In this document: in pieces, positions 17,567 through 26,357 of the stretch
Position numbering within the stretch: position 1 is the stretch's first letter
Layout of the letters: each line of letters opens with the position of its first letter
NCBI GenBank assembly: GCA_963751335.1
Contig: CAVVUB010000001.1
Span: 310,001 to 374,000, forward strand
Length of the DNA: 64,000 nucleotides
Direction of reading: 5' to 3'
Origin: Bog-473 sp963751335
Lineage (GTDB): Bacteria; Actinomycetota; Acidimicrobiia; Acidimicrobiales; RAAP-2
The notes under the pieces: generated by a model
Database searches by the model: none
Told to the model about the DNA's origin: nothing
Seen by the model: the letters and a program-made list of their open reading frames with translations, nothing else
Program-made: the position numbers and the translations under genes

Positions 17567-17770
17567 CTACGCCACCGCCCGCCGCTTGGACCGCCGCTCC
17601 CGTTTCGTCGTCCCGCCCAAGAGCCCAACCAGCTCCGGGTCGGCCAAAGCGACCTCGAGGCACTCCACGCGTACCGAGCAGCCGTCGCACACCTCGCACT
17701 CATAGACGCCCACGTTGCCGACGATGAAGAGGTCCAGCAGCGTCATGAGTTCTGGGGCGTCTGGGACCAT
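17567..17770 (-). CDS. WhiB-like short protein or fragment
   Basis: The product is about 67 residues. C-DG-C-SVRVE-C followed by LEVALADPELVGLLGGTTKRERR matches the CX2CX5C iron-sulfur ligands and the GGT-ERR turn of WhiB-family transcription factors. WhiB proteins usually have another Cys 14-22 residues before this cluster. Here the only extra Cys is three residues upstream (YECEVCDGC), and the N-terminal part is atypical. It may be a truncated or diverged copy that cannot assemble a normal 4Fe-4S cluster. Confidence 0.5.
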   Translation of the reverse strand: MVPDAPELMTLLDLFIVGNVGVYECEVCDGCSVRVECLEVALADPELVGLLGGTTKRERRSKRRAVA

Positions 17771-17808
17771 CAGCCATCAGACAAGCGCCTTTCTCCAGCT
17801 GGACCGAA

Positions 17809-17837
17809 AAGGGCCTTTTGCACTCAAAATGGCCCTT
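17809..17837. repeat. strong near-perfect hairpin
   Basis: AAGGGCC-TTTTG-CACT-CAAAA-T-GGCCCTT gives 12 pairs, a 4-nt loop and a single T bulge. It lies between the WhiB-like frame (minus) and the secreted-protein gene (plus), so it could act as a regulatory stem or a remnant of a small palindromic element. No T-run follows on the plus strand. Confidence 0.55.
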
Positions 17838-17966
17838 CGGAGGGGTTGACTGCGTATTGAGTCGATGACAAGGTGCGTGTGGTGGCGGGGGCGGGTGTGA
17901 GCCTCACAGCATCTCCGGCGGCCTTTTGCTGATAAGTGAACCAACTTTGCGAAGGGGTATTTGCTC

Positions 17967-18332
17967 ATGATCAAGCGAATCTTGGCCGTCTCGGCCGTTG
18001 GCGCAGTCGGGTTGCTCGGACTAACAGCGCTTCCTGCTGGTGCGGCGACTGGACCCAGCATCAACCTCAAGATGAACGCCAGCGGCGCGTTGAAGTTCAG
18101 CTCGAAGACATTGCACGCCACTGCGAGCAAGAGCACAAAGTGCAACGCGAACCACAACACGTTCATTCTCACGAACAAGACGGGCTCGAGCGAGGAAATC
18201 GACTTCGGCGGCAATCCGTTCTTCACGTCGGCGCCGGGGCAAGTGAATTTCATCTGCCAGGGCGTCGGAACCGGGACATACACCGTTGAGGGGTCTTCGA
18301 CCGCCTCGCTGACCGTGACCGTCACTTCGTAG
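17967..18332 (+). CDS. small secreted protein, paralogue of 18828-19286
   Basis: The product is 121 residues. A signal peptide (MIKRILAVSAVGAVGLLGL with cleavage near PAGAA) precedes a mature beta-rich domain of about 95 residues with two Cys (STKCNANHN, VNFICQG). The pattern ASGALKFS, a central FILTN, FGG, PGQ, C, and terminal LTVTVTS recurs in the convergent gene at 18828. AAGGGG precedes the ATG. The role is unknown; export to the cell surface or medium is inferred. Confidence 0.75.
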   Translation: MIKRILAVSAVGAVGLLGLTALPAGAATGPSINLKMNASGALKFSSKTLHATASKSTKCNANHNTFILTNKTGSSEEIDFGGNPFFTSAPGQVNFICQGVGTGTYTVEGSSTASLTVTVTS

Positions 18333-18827
18333 GTCGCGAGGTACGCGTCGCGCCCTCTTTCGAGAACCTTGAAAGCGAGAATGCCCCAACCGTTCGGAGG
18401 CCATGACGGCGCCAAGAGCGAAGCCAATGGCTCACGCCCTTGGGGGGCGATCGAAACACTTCAGGAGTAACGTCCCAGGCGGAGGTTCCCGCACGGTCTC
18501 CGTGGAGTGGCCCCGCTTCGGCGGGGTCGCTTCGCGTGTTCACAGAGTGTTCATCCCGAATCCGTAGGGTCCAACGCCGTTCTGCTGGTAAGACAAGGTC
18601 AGCCAGACACGTCCTCCCCCGTCCCTTGCGGCGGGGTCGCTTCGCGCCATCGTCACGGAGCCGTAACGAAAAACCGCGACGGGTCAACAGAAGTCGTCCA
18701 TAGGCTCGTGGATCGAGCGCGGACCGGCCGGACGCCAGCTTCCCCTAGACCCCCAGGAGGCGGCGCCGGCCGGTTCGCGGATCGCGGTATTCCGAGCTCG
18801 AGGAATACCAGCCGGATATCTGCGCAG
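18333..18827. other. intergenic spacer with hairpin and direct repeats
   Basis: This spacer separates the 3' ends of two convergent secreted-protein genes. It contains a CCCCGC-TTCG-GCGGGG terminator-like hairpin (18511-18526). A 16-bp direct repeat, GCGGGGTCGCTTCGCG, occurs at about 18521 and 18631. I saw no open frame with family motifs. Confidence 0.6.
18511..18526. terminator. GC hairpin, probable terminator
   Basis: CCCCGC and GCGGGG pair around a TTCG tetraloop. It lies between convergent genes and could serve either strand. The U-tract is poor (TCGCTTCG). Confidence 0.5.
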
Positions 18828-19286
18828 CTAGTCAGACGCGGTGATGGTCAACGTTCCCGCGTAGGTCTTGGTGTCCTTCTTGTTGGACAAACCAATCGTC
18901 GCTTGGGAGCCCGTCGTACCGCCAAAGAGGCAGACCGTCACGGCTTGACCCGCGGGGATCGAGCCGAGTGCACCTCCATCGAAGGTCAAGAAAGCCGTCG
19001 ACATTCCGGTGTTCTTGAGTTCGAACGAGGTAGGAGGGTTCGTCTCTGAGCAGTTTCCTCCACTCGTGTCCTCGCTCACGGTCAACGCCTTCGGCTTGAA
19101 GACCGCCGTCTTGCCCTGGCCTTTGATCTTCGACGTCGGCACTGTCGGCGAGAAGCGAAGCGATCCTGACGCCCCCGCGACCGTGGCGTGCGGACTCGTG
19201 GCGGCTCCGGCTGGGAGAGACATGACGGTCGCCAAAGCGACACCTCCCGCAGCGGCCAGCACGGCCCGGTTGTTCAGCTTTCTCAT
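18828..19286 (-). CDS. small secreted protein, paralogue of 17967-18332
   Basis: The product is about 152 residues. A GGGAGGTCACTC leader gives a strong ribosome site before ATG 19286. The signal peptide is MRKLNNRAVLAAAGGVALAT with cleavage near PAGAA. The mature part has SGSLRFSP, two Cys (GGNCSET, TVCLFGG), FELKN, FDGG, IPAGQ and ends LTITASD, the same order of landmarks as its neighbour. Divergence and the convergent arrangement suggest an old inverted duplication. The function is unknown. Confidence 0.78.
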   Translation of the reverse strand: MRKLNNRAVLAAAGGVALATVMSLPAGAATSPHATVAGASGSLRFSPTVPTSKIKGQGKTAVFKPKALTVSEDTSGGNCSETNPPTSFELKNTGMSTAFLTFDGGALGSIPAGQAVTVCLFGGTTGSQATIGLSNKKDTKTYAGTLTITASD

Positions 19287-19546
19287 GAGTGACCTCCCGC
19301 TAGTCGAATCCACCTGCCCCCAAACGGGGACCACCTGGACGCTAGCTCTGGCACCACCCGTGTTGCAATGGGCCTTACGGCCCGAGGGCAACGGATCTGC
19401 TGTAAGGAGATTTTCCCTCTGTGACCGATCAACCGGCCTATTCGGCTAGTTCAACCGGCCCGGGGCGACGACTCCCCCAGGACCCGCCGCTACGACCGCT
19501 CGGCCTCGAGGGCGGTGAAGACCAGGGCGGACGATCACGTAGACCA

Positions 19547-19792
19547 TCAGAACAAGTACTCCCGCTGGCCTCCGCGAACCTGGTAGCGAAAGCCACGCTG
19601 TCTGCTCTTGATGACGGCGTCACGCTGTTCTTGCGAGATCTTGGGCACGCCGGTGTTGGATCCGCTCTCACTCAGGAGCGCCGAGATCGCGCGGAGGTCT
19701 TCGTCGCTCAGAACTGCGTTGCCGGTCTCGGGCGCTGGTTGGCGACGGAGACCAGCAAGGAAGGGCCACCACCGTTTGTCCGGCGTCGTCAT
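19547..19792 (-). CDS. hypothetical protein beside the phage capsid remnant
   Basis: An 81-residue frame (TTPDKRWWPFLAGLRRQP, LSDEDLRAISALLSESGS, QRGFRYQVRGGQREYLF) has coding-like composition. Its start overlaps the stop of the capsid frame (ATGA-type), so it may be a small phage structural or accessory gene. It is not recognised. Confidence 0.45.
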   Translation of the reverse strand: MTTPDKRWWPFLAGLRRQPAPETGNAVLSDEDLRAISALLSESGSNTGVPKISQEQRDAVIKSRQRGFRYQVRGGQREYLF

Positions 19793-20565
19793 GCGAAGCT
19801 CGGGCTGGCTGGGTAGGCCGATCCCGAGATCGTCTGGACCGCTCCGCTGTGGCGGAGGATCACGCCGACGAGGCTGTACTCCTGCACGACCACGCTGAGG
19901 GTCGAGGCAAGTGCCTCGGGAATCGTACGCAGGATCGGCTCGGATCGCTGGACGAAGACCTCGTTCATGTTGGCCACAACGAACTGTGTACTGCTACCCG
20001 ACGTAGGGATCTTCCCGTCGCTGAACAGCAGGGTTCCGGTGAGTAGTTCGCCGGTGAAGCCGGGCGGCGGCCCGCCGTCTGGAGCGAGCTGAATCGGCAA
20101 GGAGGCGTTGTCCGATGTCGGGAGTAGGGCCGGTCGGCCGTTGGGATCGGAGACGCTGAGCAGGTATTCACACCAGGCCGGCGCCATGAAGATGTGCGTT
20201 GCAGGGAGCACTGTGCCGGCGGCAGTCGCCAGTGCCGATTTCGCCTTCCCGACATCGCCGAAGAGATTCGCAACAGAGAGTGACCCAGCGGCAGTCGGCG
20301 TGCCGCCAACCGAGATCGCCTGCGACAGATCAAGGTGTCGGTCTCGGTTCGTAGGTCTTCCTGCAGCTGCTCGTGGCAAATCTTGTCGAAGGTGTACGTG
20401 TCCGGCCCGGTGCGATCCAGGAGCTGCTGAGAGATATCGACCTCGCCGACCGCGGTCAGCAACGTGAAGGTCAGATCCGAGCCGCCTGGCGAAGAGTTGT
20501 TGACCCCTGAGGTTTCGCTGACCTGCTGGCCGACGCTGAGCGGACCCGAAAACGACGGTAGGTGC
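19789..20565 (-). pseudogene. phage major capsid protein (HK97-fold) remnant
   Basis: GQQVSETSGVNNSSPGGSD, VGEVDISQQLLDRTGPDTYTFD and QEDLRTETD lead, after a shift near 20345, into LDLSQAISVGGTPTAAG. The frame then runs through VLPATHIFMAPAWCEYLLS and FVVANMNEVFVQRSEP to the stop at 19789. This is the core and C-terminal part of a tailed-phage capsid subunit. The N-terminal delta/prohead region is missing, cut off where the integrase remnant begins on the other strand. Confidence 0.75.
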
Positions 20566-20567
20566 AT

Positions 20568-20969
20568 CGTCAGGCCGTCCCGATCCCGTCCAAGGTCGTG
20601 CCGATCCTCGAGGATCATCTGGCCGACTACGTCGAGGCGCCCCCGGACGCCTTGCTGTTCACCAGCCCCGAGGGCAACACCCTACTGAGGACCAAGTTTC
20701 GGCCGCGCTGGGCCGAGGCGTGTCGGAAGGCGGGAGTGACCGGACTTCACTTCCACGACCTGCGTGGGACGGCCGCCACACGAGCTGGCGAGCAGGGAGC
20801 TTCGTTCGCCGAGATCATGCAGCTGCTCCGACACAAGACCCCCACCGCAGCTCTTCGCTATCAGCACGCCACAACGGAGCGCCGCCGAATGATCGCGGAC
20901 AGCATGGGCGACCTCTTGGATGGGACTCCAGAAGCTGGCGCCGAGGTTGTCCAAAACGGTCCTCGTTGA
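20568..20969 (+). pseudogene. tyrosine recombinase (phage integrase), C-terminal fragment
   Basis: VPIPSKVVPILEDHLADYV, then LHFHDLRGTAATRAGEQG (His and second Arg), LRHKTPTAALRYQHA (His and the nucleophile Tyr) and a helical tail match phage integrases. The arm-binding and core N-terminal domains and the first catalytic Arg are gone. The gene reads toward the tRNA-Leu 3' end at 21058, the usual int-att arrangement. The fragment abuts the capsid remnant back to back, indicating a deletion that fused two prophage parts. Confidence 0.82.
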
Positions 20970-21010
20970 ATCTCATTATTCAACGTAGGTTCAACGGAGA
21001 CCTCAAGTGC

Positions 21011-21040
21011 AAAACGCCCGCCCGGAGTAGACGGGCGTTT
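21011..21040. terminator. bidirectional rho-independent terminator
   Basis: AAAACGCCCG and CGGGCGTTT pair around an 11-nt loop, with T-runs on both strands. On the minus strand it lies just after the tRNA-Leu 3' end. On the plus strand it lies just after the integrase stop. Confidence 0.8.
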
Positions 21041-21057
21041 CTGCTGGTCGAGCTGGG

Positions 21058-21141
21058 TGTCGGAGGGGGGACTTGAACCCCCACGCCCTTGCGGGCACCA
21101 GCCCCTCAAGCTGGCGCGTCTGCCTATTCCGCCACTCCGAC
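21058..21141 (-). tRNA. tRNA-Leu(GAG)
   Basis: An 84-nt class II tRNA. The acceptor stem GTCGGAG/CTCCGAC, the anticodon stem CCAGC/GCTGG with loop TTGAGGG (anticodon GAG), a long variable arm (TGCCC-GCAA-GGGCG) and the T-arm GGGGG-TTCAAGT-CCCCC all fold. The discriminator base is A and the terminal CCA is not fully encoded. It lies downstream of the substrate-binding protein gene on the same strand, and the prophage remnant borders its 3' end. Confidence 0.96.
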
Positions 21142-21251
21142 GGGCGAATGACCTGAGATCAGGCGTCCGAAAATGCTAGCGCACCGAAGATGGAATCCCA
21201 GGCCACGCAGGGTCTGCGCCGCCACCCGGCTGAACCCGCCGATCCAAGGGT

Positions 21252-23066
21252 CTATTGCCCCGGCAAGGAAGGCGTGGTGTTGTTGGTCGACTCCGGCTGG
21301 CGAACCGCCCACTGCTGCGCGTACCAGAGCACGCTGGTGCCGAGCGGTGTCGGCGTGACTCCACCGATGGTCCTGCTCCAGACGAGTGCGCTCGGCTCCG
21401 GGTAGAGCGGAAGCGACACCATCTCGTCCCAGAGCTGGGTGTCGGCTTCCTGGTAGATCGTGGCGGCCGTGTCGGGATTGAGCTGCCGGGACGCCTTGAG
21501 CACGAGCTGGTCGAATTGCGGATTCTCGAAACCGGTCCAGTTCGCCGACCCGTTCTTTCCGGGGGGACCGAGATTCGAGGTGTACCAGGCCAGGAGCTGA
21601 CTCGGGTACGGGCTGAAGGTCTGCGGCATCAGCGCAAGGTCGGCCTGGCCCGCCGCCAGCAGTTGACCCGCGCTCGTCGCGGTCGGCGCCATCGTCATGG
21701 TCGTGTCGAACCCGGCGTCCACGAGCTGGTCGTGGATCGTCTGTGCCGCTGCGGCCGCCCACGGGTCTGCCGGCATCCACCACCATGTGGACCTGGAAGG
21801 GCACGCCGAATGGGTAGTGGTAGAACGGCATGCTCGCCGTCTTGACCAGCCCGGCCTGCTGTACGAAGGCGGCGGCCTGGTCCGGCACCGGCGTCACCGG
21901 GAAGTTCACGCTGCCCCCCGCTCCGATGACGGTGGTCGAGGTCGAAGTGGTCGGGACGGGCACAGTCGTCGTCGGAGCCGACGAGGACGACGGCTTGTAC
22001 GCCGCCTGCCCCTGGACGTAGACGTGGCTGTCGGCCGGCATCACCCCCGGCACGGCCCAGCTCACCTGCTGGTTCACGAGAGCCTGACGGTTGACGGTGA
22101 GGGCGATGGCCGCCCGCAGATCGGGCGACAGCTTGGAGGTCAGCGCGCTCGCCATGTTCAGCTGGAGCAGCGTGTTGGAGTTCTCGACGTCACTCGCCGC
22201 CCCGGGCAGTCCCGTCATCTCGGTGAGGAACGAAGGCGTCACCGTGGACGGCTGCGCCACGCTGGACGTAGCCCGAGCTCATCCACTGGGCCAACTCGTC
22301 CGTCGAGGTGGCGATGTGCACCGTGACCGACTTGGCGTTGGCCGGCGTGCCCCACCACTTCGGGTTCTGGACCAGACGGATGGTCGAACCCGAGACCGAG
22401 CCGATCTTGAAGGGGCCGCCCGAGAGGTCGATGGCCGGATCCACCGTCGAGCAGATGGGGTTCCAGCCCACCTTCTCCATCACGTGGGCCGGGACGAGGT
22501 TGTTGAAGAGCGACTTCCAGTCGGCGAAGCTCTTCTTGAACTTCACGGTCACCGTGTGGCCCCCGTTGGAACCCGTTCACCGAGGAAATGTCGCGATATC
22601 CGGCGATGCTCGCCACGTCGGGCGAGGAAACAACGGGATCGCCGCGCTGTTGCTCCCAGGCGTACTTGAAGTCGGCCGCGGAGATGGGCACGCCGTCGGA
22701 CCACACGGCCTTGGGGTTCAAGGTGTAGACGACCGTCTGTGGATTGAGGTCGACCACTTCGGCCTCGGTCAGCTGCAAATTCGGCTGAGGCGTCCCGTTG
22801 GCGCCGACCACGAACGGGCTGGGCAGGACGGCACCGAGGACCGTCAGACGTCCCCGGGGTGTTCCCCTCCGTCGTGTTGGGGTTGCATCCCGACACGCTC
22901 TGCGGTCATGCCGAAGGAGATCGCGCCGCCGGCCACGCCGACGTAGGTGACGGTGGTCGTGCTGCCACCCGATGCCGCCGGAGCAGCCTGCAGCAAGGAC
23001 GGCCAGGCCCAGCAGTGCCCGGTCAGCCCGCGCCAGATGCCGGGGGCGATGGCCCCGGCCTATCAC
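21252..23066 (-). CDS. ABC transporter substrate-binding lipoprotein, family 5 (peptide type), six +1 frameshifts
   Basis: The lipobox LAVLAAGC opens the protein. Landmarks of SBP_bac_5 follow: NPQTVVYTLNPKAVWSDGVP, SAADFKYAWEQQRG, HVMEKVGWNP, GPFKIGSVSG, VQNPKWWG, RAAIALTVNRQALVNQ, FENPQFDQLVL and LYPEPSALVWSR. The segments occupy successive frames, with single-base shifts near 22985, 22915, 22850, 22565, 22265 and 21780, all +1, so the gene is probably intact in the cell. The GTG start overlaps the secG stop (GTGA). The ligand is likely an oligopeptide or similar. No permease or ATPase genes are nearby. Confidence 0.82.
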
Positions 23067-23299
23067 TGCAGCCGGAGATCCAGCGTGATCGTGGCGAAGG
23101 CGAAGACGATGGCGACGGTGACCGTGATGCGGTCCAGGTTCCGCTCCACCACCGTCGAGCCCTGGGCGGCAGCCCCCACCGATCCACCGAACATGTCGGA
23201 GAGACCCCCACCCTTCCCGCTGTGCATCAGGATGAGGAAGATCAGGCCCAGTGCGCTCAGCACTTCTATGACGATGTACACCCAGGTGAGTGTGGACAC
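23063..23299 (-). CDS. secG: preprotein translocase subunit SecG
   Basis: The product is 78 residues with two transmembrane helices (residues 3-25 and about 53-75). Between them is the SecG signature loop MHSGKGGGLSDMFGGS. It is an auxiliary subunit of the SecYEG channel in the inner membrane. It stands 40 bases after tpiA, as in many actinobacteria, and overlaps the start of the lipoprotein gene downstream. Confidence 0.95.
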   Translation of the reverse strand: MSTLTWVYIVIEVLSALGLIFLILMHSGKGGGLSDMFGGSVGAAAQGSTVVERNLDRITVTVAIVFAFATITLDLRLQ

Positions 23300-23339
23300 G
23301 GGAGCCCTCCAGCTCGGGACGGTATTCGCCCTCTACGGC

Positions 23340-24130
23340 CTATGAACGGTAGCAGGCGCCGCTGGCCCGGATGATGTCGGTGAACGCCGCCGCCTCCAGG
23401 CTCGCCCCGCCGACCAGGAGCCCGTCGACGTTGGGCTCGCTCATCAGGTCGGTCGCGTTCTCCGCGTTGACCGACCCCCCGTACTGGATTCGGATGTTTT
23501 CGGCCGCCATCGTCGCCTCCGACCTTGGCCACCAGGCTCCGGATGAACCCGCAGGCGTCCTCGGCGTCCATTGCCGTGGCGGCCTGACCGGTCCCGATGG
23601 CCCAGAGTGGCTCGTAGGCCACGACGAGGGCCGCCAGGGTCTCGGCCGGCAACCCGCTGAGGGCGGCGAGCACCTGCTCCTCCAGCACGCTCTCGGTGTG
23701 GCCCTGCTCCCGCTGTTCGGCGCTCTCCCCCACGCAGAGGATCGGGCGTCATCTCGTTGCGCAGGACGGCCCGCAGGGTGGCCGCCACCGTGGCGTCGTC
23801 CATGCCGAAGAGGGTGCGCCGCTCCGAATGGCCCACGATCACGTAGGAGGTCCCGAGCCGGGCCAGCATGCGCGGGCTGACCTCGCCCGTGCGCGCCCCG
23901 GCGTCCTCGTCCGAGCAGTGCTGGGCTCCGAGGGCGATCGGGATGTGCTCCTTCTCCACCAGTGTCTGGACGGTGCGCAGGTCGGTGAAGGGCGGGTGCA
24001 CCGAGACATCGACCTTGGCCACGTCCTCCGCCTTGAGGCGCAGTCCGAGATCGCGCACGGTGTGCAGCGCCTCGATGTGGTCATGGTGCATCTTCCAGTT
24101 CCCGCTGATCAGCGGGCGGCGCGTGCTCAC
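23340..24130 (-). CDS. tpiA: triosephosphate isomerase, two +1 frameshifts
   Basis: RRPLISGNWKMHHDH (Asn and Lys of the active site), SYVIVGHSERR (catalytic His), then ILCVGESAEQRE, VVAYEPLWAIGTGQAAT (catalytic Glu) and NIRIQYGGSVN with DGLLVGGASLE complete the TIM barrel. Shifts near 23748 (extra C before ILCVGE) and 23515 split it. Since this is a core glycolytic enzyme, sequencing insertions are the simplest explanation. The GTG start overlaps the pgk stop. Confidence 0.93.
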
Positions 24131-25303
24131 CTCCGGGGGGCGTTCGGCGCGTGGCGGAGGGCATCGATGCCCGGGAGATGACCCTCGCTCTCTATGAACG
24201 ACAACGACGCGCCGCCGCCGGTGGACAGGTAGCCGATACGGTCGGTCAACCCCAACTCCTCGAGGGCACTGGCGCTGTCGCCGCCGCCGACCACCGTGAA
24301 TCCGGGTGACTCGGCCACGGACGTGGGCGACCACCTTGGTCCCCTGGGCGAAGCGCTTGTCCTCGAACGCTCCCAGCGGGCCGTTCCAGAGCACCGTTCC
24401 GGCTCGCTCCACGGCGGCCGAGAAGGCGGCCGCCGTGTCGGGTCCGATGTCGAGGCCGGTCCACCCGTCGGGCAGGTCGCCCTCGATGACCTTGACGCTC
24501 CCCCGCGGCCCGTGCGCCTCCGATGGAGGACCAAAGGTGCCACCGGGCTCCAGGGCGCGGGTGTCCGTGGGCAGCAGGATGTCGATGCCCGATTCGAGCA
24601 GCGCCTGGCACTCCTCGAGGTGCGACTCGTCCAGGAGCGAGCTCCCGACCTGCTGCCCGCGGGCGGCCATGAAGGTGAAGGCCATGCCGCCGCCGACGAT
24701 CAAGGTGTCCACCTTGGTCGCCAGGACCTTGAGGACTTCGAGCTTGTCGGCCACCTTGGCCCCGCCCACGACGGCCACGAAGGGACGCGCCGGGTGGGCC
24801 AGCAGGCCACCGAGCACCTCGACCTCCCGGGCGAAGCGCAGTCCCGCCGCACTGGGCAGGAACTGGGGCGGCCCCACGATGGAGGCGTCCTTGCGGTGCG
24901 CCGCCCCGAAGGCCTCGTCGACGTAGGCGTCGAACCCGTCGATCAAGCGGGCCACGAAGGCAGGATCGTTCGTCTTCTCGCCCGGATCGAAGCGCAGGTT
25001 CTCGGTCAGGGTGACCCCGGGACACAGGACGTCGAGGCGCTCTCGGACCGGGTCCATCTCCCAGCGGGGGTCGGGCGCGCCCGACGGACGCCCCAGATGC
25101 GAAGCCGCCACCACCTCTGCGCCCTCGTCGAGCAGGCGCTTGAGGGTGGGAATGGCGGCCGAGATGCGAAAATCGTCGGCCACGGTGGCCCGTCCCCGGA
25201 CGCCGATGTGCAGGGGCACGTTGAAATCCACCCGCACCAGCACGCGCTTGCCCTCGACATCGGGGAGATCCTCGAGGAGCGGGAGCCCGCGCAAGGGGTC
25301 CAT
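24127..25303 (-). CDS. pgk: phosphoglycerate kinase, one +1 frameshift
   Basis: RVLVRVDFNVPL, AASHLGRPSG, TENLRFDPGEKTND, FVAVVGGAKVADKLEVL, LIVGGGMAFTF and LWNGPLGAFED are present. A single shift near 24316 (extra C) leads to SPGFTVVGGGDSASALEELG and YLSTGGGASL, completing the nucleotide-binding C-domain. It makes ATP from 1,3-bisphosphoglycerate. It begins 5 bases after the gap stop, and its TGA overlaps the tpiA GTG, so the three glycolytic genes are probably co-translated. Confidence 0.94.
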
Positions 25304-25308
25304 GACGA

Positions 25309-26325
25309 TCAGCGGGCGACCAGGACGCTCAAATCGACCAGCCGGTTCGAGTAGCCCCACTCGTTGTCGTACCAACCGAACGTCTTGACCAGCGACAGTT
25401 CGTCGTTGATCGGCATGACCATCGTCAGCTCGCTGTCGAAGGTGCACGAGGCCGGCGACCCCACGACGTCGCTCGAGACGATGGGGTCCTCGGTGTACTC
25501 GAGCACCCTGTCGAGCGGCGGCTTGGCGGCGGCTTCCGCGAAGGCGGCGTTGACCTCGGCCACCGAGGGGTTGCCCTGCACCACTGCGGTGAAGTCGGTG
25601 ATGGAACCGGCCGGCACCGGGACCCGCAGCGAGTAGCCGTCGAGATGCCCCTTCATGGCCGCCAGCACCAGGCCGGTGGCCCGCGCCGCACCGGTCGAGG
25701 TGGGCACGATGTTGGTCGCCGCCGCACGCGCCCGACGCATGTCCTTGTGCGGAAGGTCGAGCAGGTTCTGGTCGTTGGTGTAGGCGTGCACGGTGGTCAT
25801 GAGCCCGCTCACGATGTCGAAGGCGTCGTCGATCACCTTCACCATCGGGACGAAGCAGTTGGTCGTGCAGGAGGCGTTCGAGATGATGACGTCCTTCTCG
25901 GGATCGAACTCGTCGTCGTTCACGCCGATCACGAAGGTGGCGTCGGCATCGCCGGAAGGGGCCGAAATGATGACCCGCTTCACCGTGTCGCCCAGATGTC
26001 CTGCCGCGGCGGCCCGACTCGTGAAGAGACCGGTCGACTCGATCACGACCTGGACTCCGAGGTCGTCCCAGGGCAGCCGCTCGGGCTCGCGCTCGGCCAT
26101 GACCCGGATGCGCTGCTCCCCCACCAGGAGATCACTGCCCTCGACCTGGACCGGGACGGAAAGGCGCCCGTGGGTCGAGTCGTAGCGCAGAAGGTGAGCC
26201 AGGGTGTCGGGCGACGTGAGGTCGTTCACACCCACCACTTCGACGTCGGCCCCCGTGGCGAGCACCGCCCGCAGATAGTTCCGACCGATGCGCCCGAAGC
26301 CATTGATCCCGACACGCAGCGTCAT
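25309..26325 (-). CDS. gap: glyceraldehyde-3-phosphate dehydrogenase, type I
   Basis: The product is 338 residues, unbroken. The NAD-binding GINGFGRIGRNYLRA, the catalytic Cys in SNASCTTNC, His in TTVHAYTNDQ, the phosphate-binding TSTGAA and the end WYDNEWGYSNRLVDL are all present. It is the first of the glycolytic trio gap-pgk-tpiA. It starts 32 bases after yvcK, without the whiA gene commonly found between them. Confidence 0.97.
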   Translation of the reverse strand: MTLRVGINGFGRIGRNYLRAVLATGADVEVVGVNDLTSPDTLAHLLRYDSTHGRLSVPVQVEGSDLLVGEQRIRVMAEREPERLPWDDLGVQVVIESTGLFTSRAAAAGHLGDTVKRVIISAPSGDADATFVIGVNDDEFDPEKDVIISNASCTTNCFVPMVKVIDDAFDIVSGLMTTVHAYTNDQNLLDLPHKDMRRARAAATNIVPTSTGAARATGLVLAAMKGHLDGYSLRVPVPAGSITDFTAVVQGNPSVAEVNAAFAEAAAKPPLDRVLEYTEDPIVSSDVVGSPASCTFDSELTMVMPINDELSLVKTFGWYDNEWGYSNRLVDLSVLVAR

Positions 26326-26357
26326 GTTGCGTCCCTCTTTCTCGCCAACCAGGCGGA

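Noticed and set aside
18631..18647. Second GCGGGGTCGCTTCGCG copy as another terminator
   Set aside because: It lacks the matching CCCCGC arm with a short loop, so I list it only as a direct repeat.
21057..21067. GTGTCGGAGGG at the tRNA-Leu 3' end is shared with the left boundary of the hairpin repeats (237, 12364), suggesting an attachment core
   Set aside because: Eleven bases only, and similarity ends immediately outside; coincidence in GC-rich DNA is likely, so no att site is claimed.
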